Below, in pieces: positions 12,899-25,689 of a stretch of DNA of 64,000 bases. Within the stretch, counting starts at the first letter, position 1. Each line of letters opens with the position of its first letter. This DNA comes from Leucaena leucocephala (Eukaryota; Streptophyta; Magnoliopsida; Fabales; Fabaceae), in assembly GCA_037074615.1 (NCBI GenBank), contig CM073534.1, forward strand, positions 8,366,861 to 8,430,860. Reading direction: 5' to 3'. The notes beneath the pieces were generated by a model, which was given only the letters and a program-made list of their open reading frames with translations, was not told the DNA's origin and searched no databases. The position numbers and the translations under genes are program-made.

Positions 12899-15800
12899 CT
12901 ACTTAGTATTGTGTGTTGGGACACTTAAGAAAAATTTGGTATTCTTGAAGTCATCAAGGAGAGGGTTGTATCCATCCTTGGTTCTAGTCTTTGAAGGTAA
13001 GCCAAACTCTTCCATGAAAGATGATGTGTCAAGCTGCATCAAATATAAACAACTTAAAAGAGCATATAAACAACAATAATAAGTCTTATCCTACTAGGTA
13101 GAGTTAGCTACATGAATTACATGGCGCCATTATGCTCTATTAACAACCAAATCTTTGAATAGATTGTTAACAAAAATGTCAGGCTCAATGACTTCATTAA
13201 ACGTTCAATAACAGAGCATATAAAATTGTTAATAAATTGAAAGTGAGCACGCATTAATTTCTTGCAAGAAAAAGAAATGTAGTATCCAAAACCTAATGAA
13301 AAATGAATGATATTCTAATGTTAGCTCAAATTACATCACATGCTTATATTCGAGTGTTAACTATAACCTCCAGAAAATACCTCATCAACAATACAATGAG
13401 CCAATATTACACTTGGTTAACCCTCATCATCAATACTAAGAAATGAAATTAAGTGGCTATCCATAGAATCAGTTTAATGGACAGGATTTGTTGAGTTTTA
13501 AAATGGTCCTACAAATATTGGGTGAGTTGACTGAGGGTGAAATGATCAGCCTGATTTTAGTTTGATTTAGCTTATTTTAAGTCATTTTGCATTGTACTCA
13601 AGTGTGCTTGGATTAGTTTTTAGAGAATAGATTATGAAGAAAAGTGATTAGAAGTGATTTTGGAGAATAGATTTTTAATAAAAAAGTGATATTGATAATT
13701 GAAAATGTTTAGATAGTGGTTACCATAATCACTTTTTTAAGTGTAAATTACCAAAAGGAACATAAGGTAGTGCGATAATTTTGGGTTTGGACGTAAGAGA
13801 TTTTAGAGAATTCTATGATTTTGGGATTAAAAGATATTCTCCCCAGTTTATTCCAAAACCAGGGTTTTGGTCTTGAGGGTTAAAAGCTATTTTGGGTTCT
13901 GGACCCTTGTTTGGCTACTTTGGTCTTAAAATATTTGGACCAAAACTATGGCTTTGAAAGTTGTCCTAAACACACCCTAAGTAAATATGTGAAAGGAGTT
14001 TTGTCTTGTAAAACGCAAAAGTGCCGTTTTGCAAAGATTCCAAACACATTATCTTGAAACTTAAATTAATGTATGGCAAATATTAAGACAATTAAACTAA
14101 CCGTAATGGTTCTCCTCTTCTTTCCTTTCTTGGATGTATTCTCACTCTGCGGTTTCAGCCACCCAGAACAACAATGATCAATTTGTTCCAGCAGCCAAAA
14201 GTCAGTAGGGAAAAAGATATCAGCATCACCCTGGGACAAAAGAAAGGTAAATATTTATAATATCTCAAGAATTACCCAATTGCAACTTTTAATAGATTTT
14301 ATAATATATATATTGAGGCCAATATTGTTCAGGATTTGATCAACCAGAGAAAAGTAAATTGTACCAACAAAATATTATTATACAAGCTCCAGATGGCTTG
14401 AAGTTCAAGCTGTTATAGATGCTAAGCCAGCACTTCCAAGTATTGAACAGTGATTAACTTAATGCAAGTTCTTATGCGTTCTTCATGCCAAATGCATTAT
14501 TTAAACAGAAGAGAACATTGCTAACACATACAATGAGACACAGAAAAAGAAAACATGGAAAGTGGACTCAAAAAGAGTTGATAGTATTAAATCGCACCTG
14601 TGCCTCTAAATAATTCCCATAATCTGAGTTTCTGCCATCTCTCTGCAAATTATGAGGTTACCTTCATTAACTAAGATTATCAGTAGTTCAATACTGTTTT
14701 AGATTTGACATACTTTTGATTTATTTGTAACAGGAAAACATAAAGAAGTGACTTTTGATGATGACAATTGTTGTATTTTTGAAGAATAGGCATAACAAGA
14801 ATATACTTTTGTTGAAACCAATGGAGCTCTTTCGCCTGGTATTGTCACATCTGGTAGATAACTGAAGTCTGAAGCAATTAAAGACATCTTTGGTAGCACC
14901 TCATGTAGCACTTCAAATAATTTCTGCAAGTTTGAAGGTATGATATTTGAGCAATACTAATAAATTCTTACCAAACAATATTTGCAACAATCAAGCCACC
15001 TTATATATCATCTACAATTCTATTTTCCACGACCATAGTTGAGCAATACTAATAAATTCTTACCAAACAACCAGTTGGAAGCCAACATCTACGAGGTTTT
15101 GGGTGGATTTTAGACCAAATGTTTTTCACCATAGATCTTGCGCTGCTTTGAGGTGTATGGGTCTTGTCCAAATCCATGATCTCAACACAACGTGTAATAA
15201 GTGAGTCTTTCAATGGCTTGTACAACTCACTTAGCGTGCCTCTAGAGAAGGAAAACATTGGGTGGTGAAAAATAATTCTTAATTGGGAAAATTACCCATA
15301 GGTCCCTCGAATTTCATTTAATACTAAAAGTCCCAAGAGATTTAAGATTTACAAGTTTAGCTAGTAAACATTACATTGTTAAATTTTACTTGTAAATAAC
15401 GTAATTCAATTTGTAACTATGAAAGTTTGACTTGTAAATAGTAAATCCCTTGGGACCTATTAGTATTAACCGAAATTTGGAGTACCTATTTGTATTTAAT
15501 TTTCTCACCCATGACCTATGGGTAGTTTTCTCTTCTTAATTCTTAAGTAGGTTAAATAATTTAAGCCATGGAAATACATAATAATTTCACTATCTTTCAA
15601 ATAAAGGCAGACGTAAAAAATATGACGAAGTCTTTATGTAGCTTTAGCCTAATAATGCTTTTAAACACATTATGGATACATAGCCACAAAATGATTGGAA
15701 TTCCCAAATAAACTCACCTGTCACGTTGTCTCTCAACCCACACTTCCTTCCAGGCGGAAACTTGATTTTCAGAATAGACAAGATCATGTGGAAGATTATC

Positions 15801-18800
15801 AAGTACCTATAACAGAATAGACAAGATCATTAGTGACAATGATAAGAAAAATACGAATCAGTAGGAAACACCACATCTCAACTTTTAAGGTGAACCATCA
15901 CGAGCAGCTAGTGCCAACAACACTTTGTGGCAACTTTTTTGCCTTTTGACTGGTGGCGGGTGAGACCAAAAATCTAGATCCAAATCAAAAGTAACAAAAA
16001 TAAAACATACCTCAAGCATTATCACCCAACATGGTTGTTGCTCCACATCCCCTGTTATAATAACAGTAATAAAAACCAAAAGGATATTAGCTTCGTCCCA
16101 TATCTATCTTTGACAAGATACATAGTAGTCACTACAGAGTACAGATGTCCAAAAGAATAGTCCTAAATAAAAAATATCAAACTACAGGAATATATTTTGT
16201 ATGAAATTACTCCCTGTTTGGCACATCATATAAGGTTGGAACAAATATTATATTATTCAATTATAGCAGGTAGCCATTTAGATTGATAGGAGCTTCATAA
16301 AGCAGAAACTTGATCATGGCCTGATCAGCATATCATACATGAATGCCACCAAAAATCAATTAGCAGATGCTCTCACTGAAGGTTTACCCACTAAGGTTTC
16401 AATCAGTCACTAGAAAGTTGGGAATGGTAGATATCAAATATCAACTCACCAATTTGCAAGGAAGTGTTGAAATAGGTTCAATGTATTAAGATTTGATTTA
16501 TTGTCTGAAAACTAAGATATCCCCCATTCCCATTATTTCTTACATCCCTGTAAATAAGCTTTTATTCTTTGTATCCCTAGCAATCCTCATTTTATTCTAT
16601 ACATCCCCAAACTTCAGCATCTGTAGCAGGTGTCAGTAATCTCCCTGATTTAGGTGATTAATCCCCACATGTGGAGTTATCCTCTTCTATATTTATAAAT
16701 GTGATGCTGAATTACCCTGCTGAAGATGAATGAAAAATGAGTTATTTTACACATATTTTAGACAGGAACATTATAGAAATCCCACCCCATCCAGTCCGGT
16801 CAGCAGCATCACGACATTCTACTCTGAACTTTGATATGTGACTTCGCACTTGACCAACAGTTTCTCTTTGCACCTCAGCAAGTGAGGGACTAATCTCAAC
16901 TGAGCTGTAATTGTAAACAATTATAGTTAGAATGTGAAACATGTAGTTCAAAATTGAAAAAAGGAAAAAACAAAAGTACTTAAAACAAATTCGCTATGGT
17001 GGTTATTTATAGTTAAACTCAGATGACTATGGTAATAAATAGGATATTCGACAAACTAATTGAGAACTATCATATAGTTGGGTGACACATACCAGCAAAT
17101 TTCTTATAAATAACACTAAGTTATCACAAGAGATGGGAGCAATTAAATTTAACAGGGTCTTTAAAGAGAAAGTTCTAGTCACATTCATCTTATTAAGTAA
17201 ATCTTCCAATTTTTTAGAAAAAATATCTTGGTGCAATCACAAGAAATCAAATCTATGCAAGGCAAAAAATTCCTAGAACTATTTGTCTAACAAGAATGTT
17301 ATTAGAAGAAGTGCTGGTAGCTGAAGTTCTAGAACAAGAGGGAGGGACTTCTAGGCTGACTTCTTAGACTGAATTCCTATTTATATATTTCCAACTCTGA
17401 GGAATAATAAAATGAAACACAGTCATTCAACTCTGCTTTTTCTATAACATGAAAGTACTGAGATTCAGCTAATTTGCAACAATCAAGCCACCTTATATAT
17501 CATCTACAATTCTATTTTCCACAAGAACTAGGAGCCCTAAAAGCCTATATTATCCCATAAACATATAATAAAGGATATCATTGTTACAAAAGAACTAAAA
17601 ACTGACTCAAACATTGAATTTTGATTTTGTGATAAAAGCATATATATAGAGGCACATACGTGTAAGTCATACTGTTATACACTTTCGCAGGAGCATTCAA
17701 CATTATGTAGTCCAATATACCCTTGGCACAAGTTCCTGATCCTCCTCCAATTTCATATATCTGAGTGCAAATTACAAGTAGTGTCAAATGAATAATGTAA
17801 TAAATACCAATGTTGGTAAAGGACATAACGTATGAAAGAATGATAAATGATAAAGAAAACATAAAACAAATTTTGGATCCAATATGAGAATAAAGCAGAA
17901 GATAAAGATAATATAACTAAAACTCTATATAACTATGTAAGTGGGATACAGATTTGTGAAATAGCAAAATAGCAATATAATGCAGGGCCCTCATATTTTA
18001 GCAATTAAAATAAGAATTCAGATGCCCTCAAGAGCTATTAATAGTAGCTATGCAAGTATAATAGGAAATTTGTGGAATTTAGACAATTAATATTAGGTTA
18101 TGGTTAAGCTAGATGTTAAGCAATATTTCTGAATACAGATTTTCACTTCTTCTCTCCTCTTCAGGAGCACTCTCAAACTCAAAAGTAGCATTTGATTGCA
18201 ATTGTTGGCAATATTAGTAAAGAATAAAAACATAATATAAAATAAACAAAGCAAGCTTCACAGTAATTTTGGTAGGAATTTGAAGGGGCCATGCTTTGTT
18301 TGGATGGGAAGAAAAGTTGGGATGAAAGAAAATACGAGGACAAAAAATGGAGAAGAGAAAAATAGAAAGAAAATATTATCCCTCGTCCTATTTGAATGGA
18401 CAAGAGAAAACAGGAGGAAAGGAAATCAGAAAATATCTAGATGGCTGAAATACCCTTACCTTTATTCCAAAATATAACATGTTTAAAATCAAATAAAATA
18501 TCACAATGAAAAAATCATATTAAAAATAACATCATCATCATCAAATAATTTGGTAAATATATATTTTCATGTTATTATATTTTAAAATGAAATTTTAGTA
18601 AAAAAAATGTTATTTTTCAAGGTAAAAAATAAAAAGTGGATAATTTGTTTAAATTAAATATAATAATGTAAATAAATAAATTATACATGAAAATGTCACT
18701 AACAATACTATTCAAATTAATCATAATACTTATACAATGAAAATCCCCAACACCATGATCATAGAATATTATAACAAAAGGGTCGGCATGGCATTTACAT

Positions 18801-21520
18801 CGTAAGCATCATGACAAAAGGTCCCTGAGCAAAAAAAATGGCCAACATGTCACTACATTCAAAACATCATGACAAAAGATATATGTTCCCTAAACAGAAA
18901 AGGCCAACATGTCACCAACAAAAAACACAGCCTTGTCCCACTAGGTGGAGTCAACTACATGGATCACACTATGCCAATATACTCTATCAATAACCCGCTC
19001 TTTAGATAGAACATTTACTGAAACGATTAAAACAAACCACCAGAAAGTAAAATTCGTATGGACTATACATACTTCAGCTTTTTTGCAAGATCAAGTCAAT
19101 GAATAAAAAATATTATATGGATTTCTGTGGATGTTGCTCTAAAAATATCTTCCCACACAACTTCAAGTTTTTCCTTTTATTCTTTTCATGAATATTAACA
19201 ACTTAAAAACAGCAATCAAAGGTATCACCTTATACACAGTCTATTAAAAAATGCATTTTTAAAAACAGTCTTTAAAGTAAAAAAGTAAGATAAACCTTAA
19301 GTAAGAAGCACAGATAACATTAATAAATTTAAGCACCTTAGGCACACAATTGTCAAGAACAGCATCTTAGGCGTGTGGATAACAAAGCAACTATGGCTTA
19401 CTTTTAGAGGAACTGAGAAGTTTGCAGTGCGCATGATGGCTTCAGCAATTGCATGAGCATACCAAGGCTATCAACATTAAAAAACGTATTACACAAACAG
19501 AAAAGAGCCAAGGGGATATATTAACATGAGATTAAGAAAATTAGAGAACAACTGATAGTTAAGATTCCCCTACCGTGCCTAGTGAAATACTACAACATAA
19601 CTCCATCATTTAAGATAACAAATGCATCAAATTTGCTGTGGAAAAAGTAAATAATAAAAATATAGCCTATAAATATTCAAGTTAAACTTGTTAAGAGAGT
19701 ATTTGTTCAAGGTAAAATATGCAATATGACGCATTGACAGATTAATGATGTAAGATATGGTCAAATCAAATTATTTGTGTTTGGAACTCAATATATCTTA
19801 TAGAATCTGGAGCTTCAGCTTATTGAATGTATAGACTTATATCAAAACGAAGCTGTACAAAGTTATAGCAGGTCTGCAACAATTTCTCTTAAGAAATTAA
19901 ATTTCTTACAAAAATCAAAACCGAATATATTCTTGTTCCTATAATTGGTTTTGACATAATTACAGTTTCAATCCTATCAAACTGAGAACTATTTCAATCA
20001 TAAATTTTTATCCACAATATTTTATATCTATAGGATTTGCAGCTCCTTATACTAGAGAGAGCATACCTTAAAAATCTCAACTGGCGTAAACCATGATATA
20101 TCACTCTGCTTGTAAATATCATCCAAGTATCTCATATAGCCCATTCGGCCTGTAATATGGCATCATCAGTCTACTGTACTAGTAACTGTGTAATCAACAA
20201 TAAATATTATTCTGACTTTTTAGGACCACGAATATGAATAGTATGGCCACATAATATTTGAACCTTGAATAGTTTGCATGCTTAAACAAATGACACAACA
20301 CTTATAGATATCCAAAGCAAATTGCTGAGAAATTAACTTTCCAAAAGCCACCTGAGGCTCGAACAGGTTATAAGGGTAGGGTGAGATATAGATAGTGTTC
20401 AGTTTAAACTTTAAACTCCCTTGATATAACCTCCAAAAAAATCCCAAAAATAAAAATTTGTAAGCAAAACTCAAATATCTCTGCAAAACAAATACATAAA
20501 TGTTGTTTCCCATCAATTGTGTAACTTTTACAGCTTACCAGGCTTTAAGTTTGAAGTTTGAACTCAACGAAACAGAGTTCTTTCTCCTTTTCTCCACATA
20601 CAATATTATATTCTATATCGTTTACCAGTCACTATATTTCAATGACCATAATCACATCTTAGGGAACAAAGTACTTCAAAAAACTTTGATCAAATTTCAA
20701 GTTCCCCTTATGCTAAAAATACTAGAGCACGTTCGCATAGCAGGATTAATTCGGGCATGTAGCAAATACACCTAATTAATCAAATCACAGCATTCTCTAC
20801 AACCGTATACTACTAGTTCATTTATCTACTAGTCATTCTGGTTAAAATTACATTGCTCATTTAGTTTCCAGCTTCAACTGCTTTCATTTTCACATAATCC
20901 CAATACTTTAGTAAACACATTGCACATTAACTACTAATGTAACTCCATATCTAATTTGAACTTTGAAGCAGGTGGACAGGGGGAAATCAAGCCATATGTT
21001 CTTGTACAATAGAAACATCTTACAGCCATCCTTACGTACAAGTGACAAGGTACAGTCAAAAACATGACCAAAAAATGCAAATGAAAATCCGCAGCACCTT
21101 CAAGCTGATTAAATTTAATGCTCCTCTCAAGAACTCCGACAGAACGTGATCTACTGGAGAAATAGCCATGAATTGGATGGTACAAGGAAGAATGAATGAA
21201 ATCCCGAACCTAGCCAATGAAATTAACAAAATTTAAGCATTGGTTTTTAATCCCAGAAACAAACGAAACATTAGTGAAAAAGGTTAACAAAAAGAATTGA
21301 TTACTCACGAGAATGGGCTTATCGCCCACAATGTGCGTAGAGTAGAAAGCCTGAAGCGGAGGAGCCCCGACTTGAGTCGGAATCGCTGAAGTAAAACGAA
21401 GGGGGAGTGAACTCAGGAAGCCAAACAAACACGGAGAGAAAGAAGGAGAAAAAAAGTACCTTTGGAAGAGAGAAAAACTAGTGGAATCTTCTGGGCAGCT
21501 TGAAGGCGAATGAACATCAT
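12899..21520 (-). CDS. NDUFAF7/MidA-family (DUF185) mitochondrial protein methyltransferase
   Basis: Fourteen coding exons on the minus strand: 21520-21460, 21385-21309, 21209-21098, 20149-20067, 19467-19402, 17760-17660, 16904-16786, 16051-16011, 15806-15718, 15241-15064, 14923-14807, 14642-14598, 14230-14102, 13033-12899. They sum to 1353 nt, 450 residues plus TAG, and all junctions are GT-AG and in frame. The SAM-binding glycine loop is EIGGGSGT at about residues 136-143, followed by SVEISPSL and later PTGCL, SDFSYLP, PGERAPLVSTK and TDFWLLEQIDHCC. In animals NDUFAF7 dimethylates an arginine of a complex I subunit during assembly in the mitochondrial matrix; the same role here is inferred. 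The N-terminus is basic and lacks acids, as expected for a presequence. An in-frame ATG at 21595 would add 25 residues, so the start is uncertain. Introns hold MITEs and a copia scrap, but the coding frame is intact. Confidence 0.92.
13601..13980. mobile_element. MITE-like insertion in the last intron of the methyltransferase gene
   Basis: The ends AGTGTGCTTGGATTAG and, inverted, TTAGGGTGTGTTTAGGAC are similar, and the interior carries phrases shared with the 9048 MITE (TTTAGATAGT, AAATTACCAAAA). There is no ORF. A target duplication was not found by eye, so the limits are approximate. Confidence 0.45.
14947..15070. repeat. 32-bp direct duplication flanking 50-bp filler copied from another intron
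   Basis: A 32-bp sequence at 14947-14978 recurs exactly at 15039-15070. Between them, 14981-15030 is identical over 50 bp to 17473-17522, about 2.5 kb away in an earlier intron of the same gene. The right-hand 32-bp copy covers the last 7 nt of exon 10 and its donor (TTG|GTAAGAAT on the minus strand), so the left copy is a duplicate donor inside the intron. Use of that second donor would add an in-frame stop. The pattern looks like repair of a staggered break with a templated patch. Confidence 0.85.
15285..15532. mobile_element. 248-bp Mutator-type MITE in a methyltransferase intron
   Basis: The terminal inverted repeats are GGGAAAATTACCCATAGGTC and GAGAAAACTACCCATAGGTC, with 18 of 20 positions equal, and inverted similarity continues inward (TTAATACTAAAAGTCCCAAG against TTAATACTAATAGGTCCCAAG, allowing gaps). 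The flanks TTCTTAATT at 15276-15284 and 15533-15541 are a perfect 9-bp target duplication. It lies between exons 9 and 10, leaving the splice sites untouched. Confidence 0.85.
16300..16755 (+). mobile_element. copia 3' relic (RNase H end plus LTR) in an intron
   Basis: The plus strand encodes the tail of a copia RNase H domain (ISYMNATKNQLADALTEG) followed by GMVDIKYQLTNLQGS and an LTR-like start TGTTGAAATAGG at about 16464. The LTR-like part runs to about 16755, touching the donor side of exon 7. It lies between exons 7 and 8 of the methyltransferase gene in the opposite orientation. The 5' part of the element is missing. Confidence 0.65.
17473..17522. repeat. 50-bp intronic sequence, donor copy of the filler at 14981
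   Basis: This 50-bp stretch between exons 6 and 7 of the methyltransferase gene is identical to 14981-15030. Here it is not flanked by the 32-bp duplication, so it is more likely the source than the copy. Confidence 0.75.
18285..18480. mobile_element. possible MITE end in an intron
   Basis: The motif CTTTGTTTGGATGGGAAG, a purine-rich body and an inverted echo (CCTATTTGAATGGACAAG) resemble MITE ends. No matching far terminus or target duplication was found. It lies between exons 5 and 6 of the methyltransferase gene. Confidence 0.3.
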
Positions 21521-21599
21521 TTCAGTAAGAAAGGCTAGAGATGGCTGTGCCCATAGGCTCCGATAAACCCTGCCCTTGCAGATTTTAGCGACCAATTTT

Positions 21600-22635
21600 T
21601 GGGTACTACGGTGAGTAGCTGATTGAGGCTAGTCCTTTCATTCAAGCGGGCTCGCATGGATACGAGGCAATTTTTTTAAAAAAACAAATCCCTTAAAAAA
21701 TGCTTTCGAAATTTTAAATTCTAAAATATCCCACTAATTTTCAAATTCCTAAATTCATACTCATGATAAATAAGGATTTTAAAATTTAAATATTTTTATA
21801 ATTTTACTTTTTACTTTAATTACATGCTATTTATTACTTTTATAATACAATTTACTATAATCTATTATATATTTATAATAACAAAAAGTAATGCAATATT
21901 AGATTTTACTTCAACCACATACGATTTATTAATTTTATAATATAATTTGCTATATTTTATTATATATTGACAAAAATAATAATCCAATTAACAACTACTT
22001 TTTTAGATTTTGGTAGAAAAATTTATTACAAAAATATTAAACCTCCCAAAAAATTTATTTATTTTAACTTGTGATCTAAAAAATTTGATTTTAATAAATT
22101 TATTTATATTACTTTTGTGATAAATATTTAATGAAATGTAGTAAATTTTATTATAAAAGTAATAAATTTTTCCAAATAATACATTTAATTTAACATATTT
22201 GAGATGTAAAAAAATAGTTATTAATTGTATTACTGTTATTATAAATATCTAATAAAGTGTAGTAGTTAAATTACACATGGTTAAAATAAAAGATAAAATT
22301 ATAAAAATATCTAAATTTTAAAATTTCTTCTTAGTCATGAGTATGAGTTTGGATTTTAGAAATTGTTGTCATCATTTTAAAATTCAAAAATGTATTTTTT
22401 AAGAATTTTTTATTTTTTTAAAAAAAATTATTACTTATTTTTAATAAGAGCCAATTTTATTTTATTTTTTAAGTATAGGTATATTGAAAATTATTCTATT
22501 TAAAGTAGTATTGAGTATATATATTATAACAGAAATTTTAAGTCTAATTTGTATTAACCCATTATGTTATACCAACCCTGTTGTTAAGCCTAACTACAGA
22601 AAGCAACAAAAGAAAAAAAGTACAAGCAAAGAAAC
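21600..22635. other. AT-rich intergenic DNA upstream of the methyltransferase gene
   Basis: The first ~60 bp are mixed in composition and probably hold the 5' UTR or promoter of the gene starting at 21520. From about 21670 the DNA is extremely AT-rich, with internal inverted phrases (TTTAATTACATG and similar near 21815 and 22270), which suggests a decayed palindromic element. No coding region is seen. Confidence 0.4.
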
Positions 22636-22639
22636 TCCA

Positions 22640-23102
22640 CGTGTGTTTGACACATGGTTTAAAAAATTTGTGTAGAAAATATTGATTTAAAAAAAATTTA
22701 AATAAATAGTTATATTTGTCTAAAAATAATTTTAGTTAAAATTATAATTTTAAATAAATTACTGAAATTAGATTTAGAATAGTAAAAGAGTTTATAGACT
22801 ATCTATTTACTATCTTATCCCTATTTTTTCTTATAAATTCTCTCATCTCTTATCTCTCTTCTCTACCCTATCTCCTTTTTCTTCTCTACACTCTCTCATC
22901 TTTACTCTTTCTTCTCTATTATCTCTCATCTCTCCTACTTTTAATTAAATTATACCCTTTTTAGTAATTTATTAATATGAAAAGTGATTCTACTACTAAT
23001 TATCTAAATATCTCTATTTTTAAAATTTATTATTATCAAAATTTATTTTTTAAAATCTCTTTTTCCTATAATATATTCTTTAAAAATTAATGCAAACGGG
23101 CC
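22640..23102. mobile_element. inverted copy of the 9048-type MITE
   Basis: The right end GCAAACGGGC is the inverse of GCCCGTTTGG, and the inside carries inverse forms of the purine-rich GAGAGATG block (here CTCTCATCTC) and of the AATTACCAAAA/ACTATCCAAACA segments. The left limit is approximate and no target duplication was confirmed. Confidence 0.6.
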
Positions 23103-23955
23103 TAAACAAAAAGAAAAGGCACACGTACATGGATGCAATAGTAAGCTCAAACTTTAACCCACGTGTAGGGGACTACCCAAAGCAAAACTCTCGTCCTGTA
23201 CAAAATAATCCAACATTTTTGGGATGATTCTCGGCGAACATCTCACGGAGTTGCTCCCAGAAATTAACACCACCACAAGACACGAGTGTAAGCCACGGTC
23301 TCACGACATCTACACCGTTTGAGGTGTTGGAAAAGAGGCTAATGCTAATGTCATAAGTCATAACCTAGCGTCAGAAAAGTGGAGCCAAGTTTAAGATGAT
23401 CATGAAACTGCAATAGCGTTGTTGAGAGAAGCTAGTGGTAAGCATATGCATACTGCTACAAGCCAAAAACAAACTAAATCCAAACAAAGGAGAAATGGAA
23501 GAAGTAAGACGAATGATGAGTAGCCTAGTTACATTTTTTATTGCAATAACACTCACTACCCATTCATTCTATGGAAACCATGGGATCCATGATTCATCCC
23601 CTATCATGCGACCCTTTTTTGCAGCAAGCTCGCGGAATATCAGAGTAGGAGTCAATACTTAAAATAATTAAATTAAGCACTTGGTTGAAAGACATAATTA
23701 TTAGGGAAGAATTCTATTCAACTAACAGAGAAACAATTTAATTTCCATTCACCCCTACAAGATTCTAAAATTTCTTTAGGAATAAAAATGAAATTATGTT
23801 TATAGATAGTGCAAAAATTTATACATGTAATAAACTTAATTTCCTAACTTACATGCTAATTAAAAAGTTCTTATAAAAAAATAAAAAAATATACATAAAC
23901 ATTTTAACGATTAATAATAACAAAATTTACACATGTGGACGTAGAAATCTACAAC
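23103..23955. other. intergenic region with unrecognised short ORFs
   Basis: The part 23150-23660 is less AT-rich and holds short overlapping ORFs on both strands (61-75 codons). The minus-strand one at 23173-23361 has a somewhat protein-like composition (VRPWLTLVSCGGVNFWEQLR), but I cannot assign it to a family and it has no exon context. The rest is non-coding. Confidence 0.3.
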
Positions 23956-23959
23956 TCCC

Positions 23960-24174
23960 AATAGAAAACTTTAAAGCTGTAAATTTCCACAGTTAGCTTT
24001 ACCATTTTGGATCATAGACCCATTAGCGTCTAATCTAATCCAACCTTCTTGGGAAGGATGCCAGTTAGTGGGATAATCTTTGTAACTTGGGTTTAGGATA
24101 TTCTTCAAAGATTTGAGCTGCTTGACATCCTCATTAATTCTCTGAGTAGTTGAGAAGATGATATCTTTCTCCAT
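23960..24174 (-). pseudogene. LINE-type RNase H domain scrap
   Basis: The minus-strand frame contains WHPSQEGWIRLDANGS followed by GKANCGN, the start of the RNase H-like domain (RVT_3, PF13456) found at the end of plant non-LTR retrotransposon proteins and related pseudogenes. The domain stops after the first strand region, so it is only a fragment. It lies about 600 bp from the copia element that begins at 24795. Confidence 0.55.
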
Positions 24175-24794
24175 GGTTGGTTTGTTTCAATAAACTCTGT
24201 TACATCTATCCTTTTATCGCAGCAAACATAAGCAAAAGCTTTTACAAGAGATTTCCCTAGTGCCATGATTGCCTACTTCATTCTTTGAGTTCTATAGAAT
24301 TTAAAGAAATTACTCCCCTGATATTTAATATAAGACTTAATTAGAGAGTTAATCTCGATTCTATATATAATATATATTTTCTATTACCATCAATTTTTTT
24401 TCTAAATTACCACTATTGAAACTCCCTCAACACTAATCAAATAAAAGGGGAGATGAAATTAAAAAAGATAATTAGAGTATTTTAGAAAAAATATATTTTA
24501 TTAACTAACTTTTTTAATCTAATTAAATTATTTTAATATATCTTATATTCAAACTTGGAAGAGTATTTATTCTGGATTGCTTAAGTAACTTAAGCTAGAC
24601 TTCCTTGCATGAACACAACAGTGCCAACTACCTCATGTTACAATAGTGCACCAAATCCTCTTGACTTCTTCAGAATAGGTTGACCCACTTTATAATTTAT
24701 CTTTTCTCTCTAACTTTTCATTCTTTGGAAGATTCAAAGTGGATATTATTAGCTGACTTTTTAATCATGGTTAGATTACTCACAATAAACAATC

Positions 24795-25020
24795 TGTTAT
24801 AAAATGAGCCAACCAATCTACAAGATTAAGAGGAGAGAAAAGATAAAGATAAGAAAATGATAGAAGTATATTGTATTCTTCCACTTGCTCTACAACACAA
24901 ATGACATGCATTATTTATAGGCAATAATAACCTAATGGAATTTGAAGAGGGAGAGGGAGAGGGAGAAGAAGATGGAAGATGAAGAGGAAGATAGACATCC
25001 ACATTATAATATTCATAATA
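24795..25020 (-). repeat. 3' LTR of the minus-strand copia element
   Basis: This 226-bp sequence pairs with 30059-30296. It includes a GAGGGAGAGGGAGAGGGAG minisatellite-like tract and a TATTTATAGG promoter-like stretch. The adjacent CTCCCCTTT is the polypurine tract read on the minus strand. Confidence 0.85.
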
Positions 25021-25689
25021 CTCCCCTTTAGATGTCTATTATTTAATAATGTGCCTCATTAAAAAACTTTAACTAGGAAAAACCCTATGGAATAAAAACC
25101 TAGTGTAAGAAAAAGAGTACACATTTAATTGATATACTCACAGTGCTGCCTCATTAAAAACCTAGCTAGAAAAACCTAGTAAGACAAAATCTCAGTCAAG
25201 GGAAAAAGAGTACAGCGTGTATCAACTCCCCCTTTTTGTAACATCAATTGATATCTCTGAATCTACAAAGTCCGATATCATGTATGAGCTTCTCAAATAT
25301 TGTGCTAGAAGTGCTAGATTTTTCTTAGAACAGATTTGCTGGATATTAATCTCATCATTCTTTTGAAGATCATGTGTGAAAGTTTTTTTGGAGAAATATG
25401 TTTTGTCCTATCTCCTTTGATATATCCTTCTTTTAGTTAGGTAATACATGCAGTATTATCTTCATATAGGACTGTTGGGATCATTTTACTAAATAACAAT
25501 CCACAAATAGTACATATATGATGTATTATCAATCTTAACCATACACATTCTCAATTTACTTCATGTATCGCTAGTATTTTTGCATGATTAGATCATGTGG
25601 CTGATATGGTTTGTTTTATTGATCGCCATGAAATAAATGTACCATTACATGTGAACAAATAGCATGTTTGTGATCTACTAAAATATGGA

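Noticed and set aside
23173..23361. 62-codon ORF with a protein-like stretch (NFWEQLREMFAENHP)
   Set aside because: It could not be placed in any family, and an overlapping ORF exists on the other strand. Kept only as part of an intergenic note.
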